Below are positions 46,690 through 56,605 of a DNA stretch of 64,000 bases, piece by piece (position 1 is the first letter of the stretch; each line of letters starts with the position of its first letter). Source of the stretch: an uncultured Bacteroidia bacterium. GTDB lineage: Bacteria > Bacteroidota > Bacteroidia > J057 > CALAJH01. The stretch spans positions 124,001-188,000 of the forward strand of contig CALAJH010000012.1 in NCBI GenBank assembly GCA_937922655.1, given 5' to 3'. Under the pieces are notes generated by a model. The model was given only the letters and a program-made list of their open reading frames with translations. It made no database searches and was not told where the DNA came from. Made by a program: the position numbers and the translations under genes.

Positions 46690-48978
46690 ATGGAGCATTT
46701 GCCTCAAAAAGTTTGGACGGATATTCCCAATATCGGAGATTTGGACGGTATTGGCCGGGATGAATTGAGGGCGTTGGTCGAAAGTCTGAACAAAAGTCGG
46801 ATGGATTTGGAGGCCCGCAGGTTCGTCGAATCTTCGTTGGCCAAATTTGCGTCCGTCGTACGTTTCAACGCCAACGACAACCTAAAAACATGGGCGACGC
46901 GGGTTTTGGACGAAATCGTCGCCACGGCCGACGGCTTGCAAGCCTGTTTGTACATCACCGACAGCGAAAATCCAAATGTGTTGGCGTTGGCCGCGTCCCA
47001 TGCCTTCGATTCCGACCGCCTCGACGCCCAAGTACCGATGGGCGCCGGGCTTTTGGGGCAGGCCGCAAAGTCCCAAAAAGTGTATCACTTTACCGAAGAG
47101 GCGGATATTGCCACCAGAACCCAAACCGGTCTTTCCGTCATCCGTCCCCGTTCGGTACTCATACAGCCTTTGGTTTTTGGGGAAACGGTCGAAGGGGTGT
47201 TGGAAATCAATTCGCTCAGGGTTTTCGGCAACGAAAAACTGGAGCTTATTCGTCTTTTGGCCGAAAACATTGCCGCCAACCTGATGTCCATCAAGAATCA
47301 GGAAAAAATGCGGCATCTGTTTTACGAGGCCCAACAACGCACCGAAGAACTCATGGCGCAAGAAGAGGAAATGCGCCAAAACATGGAAGAGCTTGAGGCC
47401 ACGCAGGAAGAAATGCGGCGCGTGCAAATCGAACTCAACGGACAAATCAGCGCCCTCAACAACGCCGCCATCGTTTCCGAAGCCGACCTCAAAGGCGATA
47501 TCATTTACGCCAACGAACAGTTCTGTACGGTTTCCAAGTATTCGAAGGAAGAATTGTTGGGGCGCAACCACCGCATCCTCAAATCGGGCACCCAACCCCA
47601 AGAACTGTTCGAAGACCTTTGGGCAACCATCGGCGCCGGAAAAGTGTGGCGCGGCACGATATGCAACCGCGCCAAAGACGGCTCGTTCTACTGGGTGCAA
47701 TCCGTCATCACCCCCGTACTTGGAGCGGACAAAAAACCCGTCAAATACATCGGCGTAAGATTTGAAATCACCCAACTCAAAAAACAAGAAGAACAAATTC
47801 GATTGGCGTTGGAAAACGCCAAGTCCCAAGAAGAAACCTTTCGGCGGCGTTTGGACGAACTCAAAGCAAACGATAGCCGTCGCTTTATCATGGAACGGGT
47901 GCTGGAAAATTTGGACGTCGGCGTGTTGATTACCGATGCGGGCGGAAAACCGGTTTTTGCCAACGCGACGGCGTCGGAAATTTTGGGTCGCGGGGTTCGC
48001 CCCGACGCCACCCTCGACGACCTTGCATGCGTTTACGAACTATATTCGGAAACCGACGCATGCCCGTATCCTGCGGAACGCCTGCCGTTGTCGCTTGCGC
48101 TTTCGGGCAACGCCTCCCGGGCGAACGACGTCGTCGTCCGTCGAGAAAACGACGCATTGCCTATTTCCATCTCGGGTATACCGATAACCGACGAAACGGG
48201 CGCCGTCGCTTATGCCGTTGCGATTGTTTCGCCGCGCGAAAGCCGGCCTTCTCCCACCGATTTGGGCAAAAGCGTGCTTTCAAGCGATTTTGCCAATCAA
48301 TGCCTGCAAGGGGTCATCAACGCCTCGAACGAAACGTTTTTCGCCATCGACCGGGAATATCGCGTTATTTTGGCCAACGAAACGATAAAAAAGAAATACA
48401 AAGATGCGGGCAAAGACGAAATCGCTCCCGGCACAAGCGTATGGGAACTCTTACCCGCCGAAGACCACGATTACCATCGCACCCATTTTTCGCGGGCGCT
48501 TTCGGGGGAATCTTTTGTTTTGCCCGTAAGGTACGCCGACGCCAAAGGTGGGGAATTGGACTTCGACGTCAATTATTATCCGCTTAAAGACGAAAACGGC
48601 AACGTTTTCGGCGCAGCCATTCACGCTCGCACCGCCCACGAACGTAAAACCGACGAACGTCGATACCGTAGCGCCGTGGCACTGATTGAAGCGGCCTTCG
48701 CCGCACCTCAAAAAGCGGCGATGCTTCTGGATTCGAATTTTAACGTCGAATACGCCACCGAGTCCGCCCGAGCTTTGTTGCACGCGAAAAGCAAGGAACA
48801 GGACGGAGCCGTCTTTGGGCTGGAAAAAATCGTGTCGAATCCCGAAGATTGGGGTGAATTGGCGACGACGCTGAAAAAATTCGGTTACGTGGAAACGAGC
48901 GTCGGTACTCCGGCGGGCGTGGCACGCATCCGTCTTGTCCCCGCTCAAACCGGATATTTGGCCGTATTTGAGTTTTGA
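46690..48978 (+). CDS. GAF/multi-PAS sensory protein without recognisable output domain
   Basis: GAF-like N terminus, coiled coil EELMAQEEEMRQNMEELEATQEEMRR, PAS domains (AIVSEADLKGDIIYANEQFCTVSKYSKEELLGRNHRIL). Confidence 0.85.
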   Translation: MEHLPQKVWTDIPNIGDLDGIGRDELRALVESLNKSRMDLEARRFVESSLAKFASVVRFNANDNLKTWATRVLDEIVATADGLQACLYITDSENPNVLALAASHAFDSDRLDAQVPMGAGLLGQAAKSQKVYHFTEEADIATRTQTGLSVIRPRSVLIQPLVFGETVEGVLEINSLRVFGNEKLELIRLLAENIAANLMSIKNQEKMRHLFYEAQQRTEELMAQEEEMRQNMEELEATQEEMRRVQIELNGQISALNNAAIVSEADLKGDIIYANEQFCTVSKYSKEELLGRNHRILKSGTQPQELFEDLWATIGAGKVWRGTICNRAKDGSFYWVQSVITPVLGADKKPVKYIGVRFEITQLKKQEEQIRLALENAKSQEETFRRRLDELKANDSRRFIMERVLENLDVGVLITDAGGKPVFANATASEILGRGVRPDATLDDLACVYELYSETDACPYPAERLPLSLALSGNASRANDVVVRRENDALPISISGIPITDETGAVAYAVAIVSPRESRPSPTDLGKSVLSSDFANQCLQGVINASNETFFAIDREYRVILANETIKKKYKDAGKDEIAPGTSVWELLPAEDHDYHRTHFSRALSGESFVLPVRYADAKGGELDFDVNYYPLKDENGNVFGAAIHARTAHERKTDERRYRSAVALIEAAFAAPQKAAMLLDSNFNVEYATESARALLHAKSKEQDGAVFGLEKIVSNPEDWGELATTLKKFGYVETSVGTPAGVARIRLVPAQTGYLAVFEF

Positions 48979-49193
48979 ACTTCAAACAAATAAAAAACAC
49001 ACACTTGCTACTCGGACTTCGCTTCGATATCAACGTCGCATTTGTCGCAACGAGGGCATGTCGGCGGAGCATGAAAAAGAAACAGAGCTTGCGGAAGAAA
49101 CGTTACGTTGCGGAATTGAGACGGTTAGATAATAAAAAGCGCCGTTTGGGAAAGTATTTTCGTGGTTTTTAACATTGTCGGCAAATATCTTTT

Positions 49194-49201
49194 TAAATTT
49201 G
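49194..49201 (+). promoter_or_regulatory. -7 element TAAATTTG upstream of lpxD
   Basis: TAnnTTTG with TTG 16 bp upstream (49175-49177). Confidence 0.5.
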
Positions 49202-49237
49202 CAAACCGAATTACGATAAAGCAAGTCAAATAAAAGC

Positions 49238-50245
49238 ATGAAGCTAACGCCGGCACGCACGGTTGCGGAATTGGCCGCGTTTTTAGGCACGGAGTTTGAG
49301 GGCGACCCTAACCACGTCGTCAGCGGCATTAATGAAATTCACCGGGTCGTGCCGGGGGATTTGACCTTTGTGGACATTCCCAAGTATTTTCAGCGGGCGC
49401 TGACCAGCCAAGCCACAACGATACTGCTCAATCAACGTACCGAAGCTCCTCCGGGTAAAGCCCTTATTTTCAGCGACGACCCCTTCCGCGACTACAACCG
49501 CCTCACCGAACATTACGACCCCCGTCTTCCTTTCGTTTTCAACGAACAACCCACACTCGGCGAAGGCACACAAATCGGCAAAAACGTCGTTTTTGGCAAA
49601 AACGTCGTCGTCGGTAAAAACGTCGTCGTCGGCCACAACGTCTCTATCGGAAGTCATGTAATCATTGGCGACGAGAGCATTCTTTTTCCGAACGTCGTCG
49701 TTTACGACAACGTCGTCATCGGAAAGTCGGTCTGCATTCAATCGGGTGCGATTATCGGCGGCGAGGCGTTCTATTTCAAAAAACGCGAAAACGGACGCGA
49801 CAAGATGTATACCCACGGCCGGGTGATTATCGGCGACCATGTGGAAATCGGCGCCAATACCACCGTAGACCGAGGCGTTTCGGCGGATACGATTATCGGC
49901 GAGCACACAAAAATCGACAACCTCGTACAAATCGGACACGATACCGTAATAGGAAAACGATGTTTGATAGCCGCACAAGTGGGCATAGCGGGTGCGACCG
50001 ACGTTCACGACGACGTAACCATATGGGGTCAGGCAGGCGTACCCAGCGGTATTACCATCGGTCGCGGAGCGACGCTCCAAGCCAAATCGGGCGTAATTTC
50101 AGACCTCGAGGAGGGAAAGGTCTATTTTGGTTTTGTGGCCAAGGAAGCGAAAAAATATTGGCGAGAATTGGCAACGATTGAGCAGGTGGTCGAGCGTTTT
50201 CCCGAAATGGTCAAGATGCTTCACGACAACGGGGAAAAAGCCTGA
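49238..50245 (+). CDS. lpxD: UDP-3-O-(3-hydroxymyristoyl)glucosamine N-acyltransferase
   Basis: LpxD N-terminal domain then hexapeptide repeats; [30 protein letters not shown] with catalytic His. Confidence 0.95.
   Translation: MKLTPARTVAELAAFLGTEFEGDPNHVVSGINEIHRVVPGDLTFVDIPKYFQRALTSQATTILLNQRTEAPPGKALIFSDDPFRDYNRLTEHYDPRLPFVFNEQPTLGEGTQIGKNVVFGKNVVVGKNVVVGHNVSIGSHVIIGDESILFPNVVVYDNVVIGKSVCIQSGAIIGGEAFYFKKRENGRDKMYTHGRVIIGDHVEIGANTTVDRGVSADTIIGEHTKIDNLVQIGHDTVIGKRCLIAAQVGIAGATDVHDDVTIWGQAGVPSGITIGRGATLQAKSGVISDLEEGKVYFGFVAKEAKKYWRELATIEQVVERFPEMVKMLHDNGEKA
49577..49648 (+). repeat. 18-bp tandem repeat encoding hexapeptide turns
   Basis: GGCAAAAACGTCGTTTTT / GGCAAAAACGTCGTCGTC / GGTAAAAACGTCGTCGTC / GGCCACAACGTCTCTATC. 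Confidence 0.9.
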
Positions 50246-50250
50246 GCTTG

Positions 50251-51489
50251 ATGAAAGACCTCAAATTTGAACGCTTCACGCTACCCAACGGCGTGAGAGT
50301 GCTTTTTCGTCCCCGCAAAGGCACGCAAATCGTGCATGCCGCCGTTCTCATCGATGCGGGAACGCGCGACGAACGCCCCGAAGAAGCGGGAATGGCCCAT
50401 TTTATGGAGCATATCGTCTTTAAGGGAACCAAAAAGAGAAAGTCCTTTCATATCCTCAACAGCCTTGATTCGGTCGGCGGCGAACTCAACGCTTACACCA
50501 CCCGTGAAAAAACATGTTTTCACGCGACGGTCGCCAAAACCTACGCCGACCGTGCGGCGGACGTGCTGCAAGACGTGGCCTTTGGACCCGTTTTTCCGCC
50601 CGCGGAAATCGAAAAAGAGAAACAAGTGGTGGCCGAGGAAATGGACATGTACCGGGACAATCCCGAAGAGGCGATACTTGACGACTACGACGCGATGCTT
50701 TTCGGCGACCACGCCTACGGCCGGTCGATTTTGGGAACGGAGGCGACGTTGTCTCAATTTTCCCAAGCGACGCTCCAAACGTTTCATCACCGCCAATATC
50801 TTCCCGAAAGAACGGTTTTCGCCATTACGGGCAACTTATCGGCGGCATACGTGGAAAAGTTGGCAAAAAAACACTTCGATTTTAGATTGGAGAAAAACTC
50901 GGAGCCGTCGCTGCGACCGTTACCCGCACGAAAATCGGCGTGTGAACGCGTCGTTTCGGGACGACATTTGCAGGCGCACATGGTCATCGGCGGTTATGCG
51001 CCGCAACTCAGGTCCGAAGACTATTACGCTTTCGGACTGCTGAATTTTCTGCTCGGCGGCCCGTCGATGAACACCATTTTAAACCTTAAAATCCGCGAAA
51101 AATACGGCCTCGTCTATTCGATATACTCTTTTTACAATGCCTACGTCAACGACGGAGCGTGGGGGGTGTATGCGGGTTGCGACGGCAAACAAGTCGCCCG
51201 CGTCAAAAAACTCATCGAAAAAGAATTGGACGCCCTCGTTCATTCCCCCCTCTCCCCCACGGCCGTACAACGCCTCAAACGCCAATATCTAGGGGGGCTG
51301 ATGTTGCAAACCGAACATCAAACCGCGTTTTTAAGCGGTGCGGCCAAAGACCTGCTCGACTTCGGAAACATTCCCGCACTCGACGAGATAGTGGACAAAA
51401 TTCAGGGTCTCAAAGCCGACGATTTACAACGCGCCGCCGCCCACACTTTTGCCAACCGCTTTTTTATTCTTTACGAACCCGGAGGATAA
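50251..51489 (+). CDS. M16-family zinc metallopeptidase
   Basis: GMAHFMEHIVFKGT (HxxEH) and downstream ELNAYTTREKTCFHA; ATG at 50251. Confidence 0.95.
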   Translation: MKDLKFERFTLPNGVRVLFRPRKGTQIVHAAVLIDAGTRDERPEEAGMAHFMEHIVFKGTKKRKSFHILNSLDSVGGELNAYTTREKTCFHATVAKTYADRAADVLQDVAFGPVFPPAEIEKEKQVVAEEMDMYRDNPEEAILDDYDAMLFGDHAYGRSILGTEATLSQFSQATLQTFHHRQYLPERTVFAITGNLSAAYVEKLAKKHFDFRLEKNSEPSLRPLPARKSACERVVSGRHLQAHMVIGGYAPQLRSEDYYAFGLLNFLLGGPSMNTILNLKIREKYGLVYSIYSFYNAYVNDGAWGVYAGCDGKQVARVKKLIEKELDALVHSPLSPTAVQRLKRQYLGGLMLQTEHQTAFLSGAAKDLLDFGNIPALDEIVDKIQGLKADDLQRAAAHTFANRFFILYEPGG

Positions 51490-51577
51490 ACGAAAAAACA
51501 TCTTTGGGTTCGTACATTCAACAACCCCCCGTCATGAATGTGGATTATCGGACGGACACGAATTGAACAAAGATTAG

Positions 51578-51585
51578 TAAATTTG
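51578..51585 (+). promoter_or_regulatory. -7 element TAAATTTG upstream of the RR-PP2C gene
   Basis: Exact TAnnTTTG, 20 bp before ATG 51605. Confidence 0.5.
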
Positions 51586-51604
51586 CAAAACTTATCGCCC
51601 GGAC

Positions 51605-52819
51605 ATGGCAGAAAGGCAAGGCGCCAAAATATTGGTGGTAGACGACGAAGCGGAATATTTACAAACCACCATACAATATCTGAGAGAAAGCGGAAAAGAT
51701 TTCGATTGCCTTTCGGCCATCCACGGAGCGATGGCCGTTCAAATCGCCAAGTCAAAGTTGCCCGACCTCATTATCACCGACTGGGACATGCCTGTAATGA
51801 ACGGCATCGAAGCAACGATGGCGCTGAAACAAGACCCCGAAACCCGGGAGATTCCCGTCGTCATCGCCTCGGGCGCGATGACGACCTCGTCCCACCTGAA
51901 TCTTGCGTTGGAAGCCGGCGCCGTGGACTTTATTCGCAAACCCATAGACCGTATCGAACTCGTCGCCCGAGTGCGCACCATCCTCGAACTTGCACAAAGT
52001 TACAAAGAAATCAAACGGCAAAAGGAAATCGTCGAAAAGCGCAACCGCGACTTTATGGATTCCATTGTTTATGCCCGTAGGATTCAAGAGGCGATACTTC
52101 CCGACAAAGAGTCTTTGGGACGGCGTTTAGGCGGGGCGTTTGTCTACTCCCAACCCCGGGACGTGGTCAGCGGCGACTTTTTTTGGTATTTCGACAAACG
52201 CAAGGAGGTTATGGTCGCCTGTGCCGATTGTACCGGCCACGGGGTTCCGGGCGCGTTTATGTCCATTCTCGGCAACAATATTCTCGGCGCCATTACCCGG
52301 GATTTCGGAATCCTAAAACCCAACCTTCTGCTTTCGGAACTAAACGAAAGAATGATGGCCACGCTGCAAAAAACCATTCTCCTCGAAGATTTTGCGGCCG
52401 AACCCACCCTCGACGGCATGGACGTCGCCGTTGTTCACATCGACGTGGGAAGTAAAAGAGTCGCTTTTTCGGGTGCGCACCGTCCCTTGATTTATTTCAA
52501 ATCGGGTGAAATACACGAAATTAGAGGCACCAATTGCAGTATTGGCGGTATTACGGCATTTAAACGTTTGGACTTTGAATTGCACGAAATCGAACTTTCC
52601 GAAGGCGATACGATATATTTGTATACCGACGGAGTTACCGACCAATTTTGCGAATCGTCGTCGCGAAAGCTCGGCCAGGTGCGCTTTAAGAAATTGTTGT
52701 CCGACATTCAAAATTTAGATATGGACGAACAAGGACGCGAGGTGGCGAAAGCCATTACGGCATGGCGCGGAAATCGGGAAATGCAAGACGATCATACGGT
52801 CATAGGACTCAAATTATAA
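51605..52819 (+). CDS. Response regulator with C-terminal PP2C (SpoIIE-type) phosphatase
   Basis: REC ILVVDDEAEYL, LIITDWDMPVMNG; SGDFFWYFDKRKEVMVACADCTGHGVPGAFMS; DDHTVIGLKL. Confidence 0.95.
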   Translation: MAERQGAKILVVDDEAEYLQTTIQYLRESGKDFDCLSAIHGAMAVQIAKSKLPDLIITDWDMPVMNGIEATMALKQDPETREIPVVIASGAMTTSSHLNLALEAGAVDFIRKPIDRIELVARVRTILELAQSYKEIKRQKEIVEKRNRDFMDSIVYARRIQEAILPDKESLGRRLGGAFVYSQPRDVVSGDFFWYFDKRKEVMVACADCTGHGVPGAFMSILGNNILGAITRDFGILKPNLLLSELNERMMATLQKTILLEDFAAEPTLDGMDVAVVHIDVGSKRVAFSGAHRPLIYFKSGEIHEIRGTNCSIGGITAFKRLDFELHEIELSEGDTIYLYTDGVTDQFCESSSRKLGQVRFKKLLSDIQNLDMDEQGREVAKAITAWRGNREMQDDHTVIGLKL

Positions 52820-52824
52820 TTGCG

Positions 52825-53220
52825 ATGTGGAAAATTTTAGCGTTAAGTTTTCTGGTGGGGTTTGCCTTTGGCTGCGGAAGGGGCGAGGCGATCGCACCGC
52901 CGCCCGCGGTTTACGACGCCGACGAAAACGCCCCCTACGGTACGGGTGGATTGGTCGTTAAAGTCGTCGGTGGATCGCGATACGAACCCGAAGCCAACGC
53001 CGATATTTCCCTATATGCTTCCATGGCCGACTACGAGGCCGACGTTTACCTTGCACGCATCATCACGGGCCGGAATGGACGCGCCGATTTTGGATACCTC
53101 AACGCCGGCAATTACTACGTCTACGTTTGGAAAAGCGCCGACGGAAAAGAATACAAATCGCTTCAAGCCGCCCAAGTTCAGCTCGCACGCAACCTTACCA
53201 GAACGATAATATTGCGATGA
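52825..53220 (+). CDS. Small lipoprotein, hypothetical (carboxypeptidase-regulatory-like fold possible)
   Basis: Lipobox VGFAFGCGRGE at ATG 52825; GRNGRADFGYLNAGNYYVYVWKSADGKEY. Confidence 0.7.
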   Translation: MWKILALSFLVGFAFGCGRGEAIAPPPAVYDADENAPYGTGGLVVKVVGGSRYEPEANADISLYASMADYEADVYLARIITGRNGRADFGYLNAGNYYVYVWKSADGKEYKSLQAAQVQLARNLTRTIILR

Positions 53221-55397
53221 AAACACTTCTGTACCTGTTGTTTTTGGGGAGCACGCTCCGCGCACAAGAACCTGCGATTTGGATTGAAGAAACGTTCGAG
53301 GACAACCGTCGCGGCTGGCCCACCCAAACCGACGCGGGCTTTAGCCGTGAAATTAAAGACGGAATTTACGCTCTGGAAAGCAAAAGCGCCGCGGGCGTTG
53401 CCATCGCAAACTTTTTCATCGACGACGCCAAACCGTATATTCTCGAAACGGAGTTTAGGTTTGGAACGGTGGATGCACAAGGAAAATTTGCGATAACATG
53501 GGGGGGAAAGGGCGTAAGCGCATTTTACGCCGTCGAACTCAAAGCCGACGGCGCCGTTCGATTATACCAACAGGTGGGTTCCGAGGCCAGAACCCTTGCC
53601 GAAAAAAAGATCGACGCCTTCAAAAAAGGGCCTTACGTCTTGCGGATATGGCACAAGGCGTCCGCCGCATCCGCCGACAAACAAGGCGTAAAAGACCCCG
53701 TTTTCGAGGTTGCACTCAATGGAAAGGTACTTTTCGACGCACCCGCCGATAAAATTTACGGTTTTTACCATGGTTTTTTTCTTAATCCGAAAATGAGCGT
53801 CGAAATCGACAGGCTTACCGTCAAGCAAAACAACAAAATCAATTTGGTTTCGACGAAAATCAGTAAATCGGAAAAAGAAAATCTTGGTCCCAACGTCAAT
53901 ACCGTTTACGACGACATTGCCCCCGTCGTCAGCGCCGACGGCAAAACCCTTTATTACAGCATACAATTCTGTCCCGACAACACGGGCGGCGCCAACGACC
54001 CCGACGAAATCTATTATGCCGAACTTTCCTACGACGGCCCGCCGGGTAAACGACAAAACATCGGCCGTCCGCTCAACAATGCCGCCCCCAATTCCGTTGT
54101 TTCCGTCAGCCCGGACAACAACACCCTCATTTTATTGCATCAATACGACGAGCGAGGCGAGTATCGGGCGCCGGGCCTTTCGTATTCGACCCGTTCGCGA
54201 ACGGGATGGGCCGTCCCCAAACCCGTGGTTATCAAAGATTATTACAACCTCCACAGATACAACAACTTCAGCCTTTCTCCCGACCGCAATACGCTTATTT
54301 CCGCCCTTCAACGTGAAGACAGCAAAGGCGAACAGGACCTCTACGTCAGCTTTTTAACACCCGACGGCGAATGGTCGGCGCCGAAAAATTTGGGAATCAA
54401 CATCAATACCCGGGGCGACGAAACCACGCCGTTCATAGCGGCGGACGGTGTTTCGTTGTATTTCGCCTCCGACGGACGCCCGGGATACGGAAGCAAGGAC
54501 GTTTTCGTTTCCCGAAGGCTGGATACGTCCTGGACCAAATGGTCGGAACCCCAAAACTTGGGGCCACTCATCAACACCCCCAACTGGGACGCCTATTTCA
54601 CCCTGCCCGCCTCGGGACGCTACGCCTATCTGGTTTCCAACCAAAACACCATCGGCAAAGGCGATATTTTTAGAATCGAATTGCCCGAAGAAATTCGTCC
54701 CCGACCCGTGTTGTTGCTTAAAGCGACGGTAACCACGCCCGACGGCAAAACACCCGTTGCCGCACAAATCGAATACTCGGAAGCCGGGGCGACGAAAATA
54801 TCGGGTTCGGCGTCCACCAATCCCAAAGACGGCTCTTTTACCCTCGTACTGCCTGCGGGAAAAGAATTTCTCATCACCCTCAACGCCGAACGCGGCGGCA
54901 AAATCGTCAAAAAAATTTCCACCCAAGACGTCCACGTCTACACCGAACGCACGGAAAACTTTACCATGGACGTGGCCGTCGCCGTTGAAGAACCCGAAGA
55001 GTTGCCCAAAACCGTCGCGCCCGTTGTAAAAGAAACTCCAAAAGCACCCGAGGCTTCGAAAACCGAAAGAATCTCGGGTTATATTCGTTTTCCTTTCAAC
55101 CAAGAGGTGCCGGTAAAGGGCTGGGAACCCGAGATGGTTCGCGTTGCCGAATTGATAAAATCCCGACCCGAGAAAAAGGTCGTCGTTGCGGGATATACGG
55201 ATTCCACGGGAACCGACGCCTATAATATGGGGCTCTCCCTTCGTCGGGCCGAATGGGTCAAAAACTTTTTGGTGCAAAACGGCGTGGAAGAGTCGCGCAT
55301 CAAGGTCGAAAATCGTGGCGAGGCCGACCCGCTTTTACCCAACTCCACGCTTTACGGACGCAAACGCAACCGGCGCGTGGAAATTCATTGGTATTAA
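53217..55397 (+). CDS. OmpA-family protein with PD40/WD40-like repeats (PorE-like architecture)
   Basis: Signal peptide at ATG 53217; PD40-like APVVSADGKTLYYSI..., TPFIAADGVSLYFASDGRPGYGSKDVF; C-terminal OmpA VVVAGYTDSTGTDAYNMGLSLRRAEWVKNFL. Confidence 0.9.
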   Translation: MKTLLYLLFLGSTLRAQEPAIWIEETFEDNRRGWPTQTDAGFSREIKDGIYALESKSAAGVAIANFFIDDAKPYILETEFRFGTVDAQGKFAITWGGKGVSAFYAVELKADGAVRLYQQVGSEARTLAEKKIDAFKKGPYVLRIWHKASAASADKQGVKDPVFEVALNGKVLFDAPADKIYGFYHGFFLNPKMSVEIDRLTVKQNNKINLVSTKISKSEKENLGPNVNTVYDDIAPVVSADGKTLYYSIQFCPDNTGGANDPDEIYYAELSYDGPPGKRQNIGRPLNNAAPNSVVSVSPDNNTLILLHQYDERGEYRAPGLSYSTRSRTGWAVPKPVVIKDYYNLHRYNNFSLSPDRNTLISALQREDSKGEQDLYVSFLTPDGEWSAPKNLGININTRGDETTPFIAADGVSLYFASDGRPGYGSKDVFVSRRLDTSWTKWSEPQNLGPLINTPNWDAYFTLPASGRYAYLVSNQNTIGKGDIFRIELPEEIRPRPVLLLKATVTTPDGKTPVAAQIEYSEAGATKISGSASTNPKDGSFTLVLPAGKEFLITLNAERGGKIVKKISTQDVHVYTERTENFTMDVAVAVEEPEELPKTVAPVVKETPKAPEASKTERISGYIRFPFNQEVPVKGWEPEMVRVAELIKSRPEKKVVVAGYTDSTGTDAYNMGLSLRRAEWVKNFLVQNGVEESRIKVENRGEADPLLPNSTLYGRKRNRRVEIHWY

Positions 55398-56605
55398 GCC
55401 CGTACGGGAGGCGTCAAAAGACGTCGATATAAAGCGGCCATGTCCCGAACCAGACGTTCGTAGGAGAAAGTTGCATGAACAAACTTCTCCCCTTCTTGCG
55501 ACAAGCGATGGCGGATTTCGGGGTGTAAGACAAGCGTGGAAAGAGATTGAGCGAACGCGGCCGCGTCGCCGGACGGGGTCAAAAAAGGATGAAATCCCGG
55601 AGCCACGGCATCCTCAACCCCCCCCACGCGCGTGGAAACGACGGCGACCCCCGACGCCTGCGCTTCGATTAACGTCGCCGGCGTGCCCTCGTTCAACGAA
55701 GTCAGCGCCACGATGTCCAAGCCCGGCAAAACGTTTTCCACTTTTTTTACCCAATGCAAAAATATTGCATCGTAATCTGCGGGGGGCGGTGGAAATCCGG
55801 GTTCGTAGTCCACGGAAACGACGTTTAAGCCGAGTTGTTTTGCCCGGCTTATAGCCGCGTCTTTTTCCGGGCCGCCGCCAATCAATATCGCTTTCGCTTT
55901 CAAACCCGCATTTTTGATATGAGAAAACGCTTCCAAAAACAACGAATGGTTTTTTACGGGAGCAAAACGTCCAATAATTCCTATGGCAACCTCGTCTTCG
56001 GCCAATGACAACGCCCTTCGAAATTGTACACGTCTTTTTTCGCGCTCGAGCGTAAAACGGCAAAGATCGAAACCATTGGGAACAACGACAATTTTTTCGT
56101 CCGGACATAGACGATATACCTCCGCCAATTCCTTTTTTTGGGTTGGACTGATGGCGACAATGGCATGAGACCTTTTTGCCAAAAAACGCTCGACCTCCAA
56201 GAAAAAACGGGTTTTGAGCGGGCCAAAATACGAGTGAAAAGGGTGGCCGTGAAAAGTGTGTACAATCGCGCGCACGCCCATATTCGCGGCGGCCAACCTT
56301 CCCAAAGCCCCCGCCTTTGACGAATGGGTATGCACGACATCGGGTTTAAATTCCCGAATCAACGCCTTAATTTCCCGATAACCGAGCCAATCTTTCCACG
56401 GACGGATGGCGCGATGCATATTTTTAATATAACGAGGGGCAATGCCCATGCCCGTAACAATGTATTCCGATTCGGCCTCGCCGTCGTCCAAATTTCCGGC
56501 CGCCAACATCGTTTCAAATTCGGGAGCCAAATGCTTGGTCAAATACGCGGCGTTGTAGGTTGGTCCGCCAATGTTAAGGCGATTAAGGATGCGCAATATT
56601 CTCAT
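55394..56605 (-). CDS. Glycosyltransferase family 4
   Basis: LNIGGPTYNAAYL, HTHSSKAGALGRLAA, GIIGRFAPVKNHSLFLEAF, SLNEGTPATLIEAQASGVAVVSTRVGG. Confidence 0.93.
   Translation of the reverse strand: MRILRILNRLNIGGPTYNAAYLTKHLAPEFETMLAAGNLDDGEAESEYIVTGMGIAPRYIKNMHRAIRPWKDWLGYREIKALIREFKPDVVHTHSSKAGALGRLAAANMGVRAIVHTFHGHPFHSYFGPLKTRFFLEVERFLAKRSHAIVAISPTQKKELAEVYRLCPDEKIVVVPNGFDLCRFTLEREKRRVQFRRALSLAEDEVAIGIIGRFAPVKNHSLFLEAFSHIKNAGLKAKAILIGGGPEKDAAISRAKQLGLNVVSVDYEPGFPPPPADYDAIFLHWVKKVENVLPGLDIVALTSLNEGTPATLIEAQASGVAVVSTRVGGVEDAVAPGFHPFLTPSGDAAAFAQSLSTLVLHPEIRHRLSQEGEKFVHATFSYERLVRDMAALYRRLLTPPVRA

Noticed and set aside
49577-49648. 18-bp tandem repeat considered as a regulatory array
   Set aside because: Encodes left-handed beta-helix hexapeptides of LpxD
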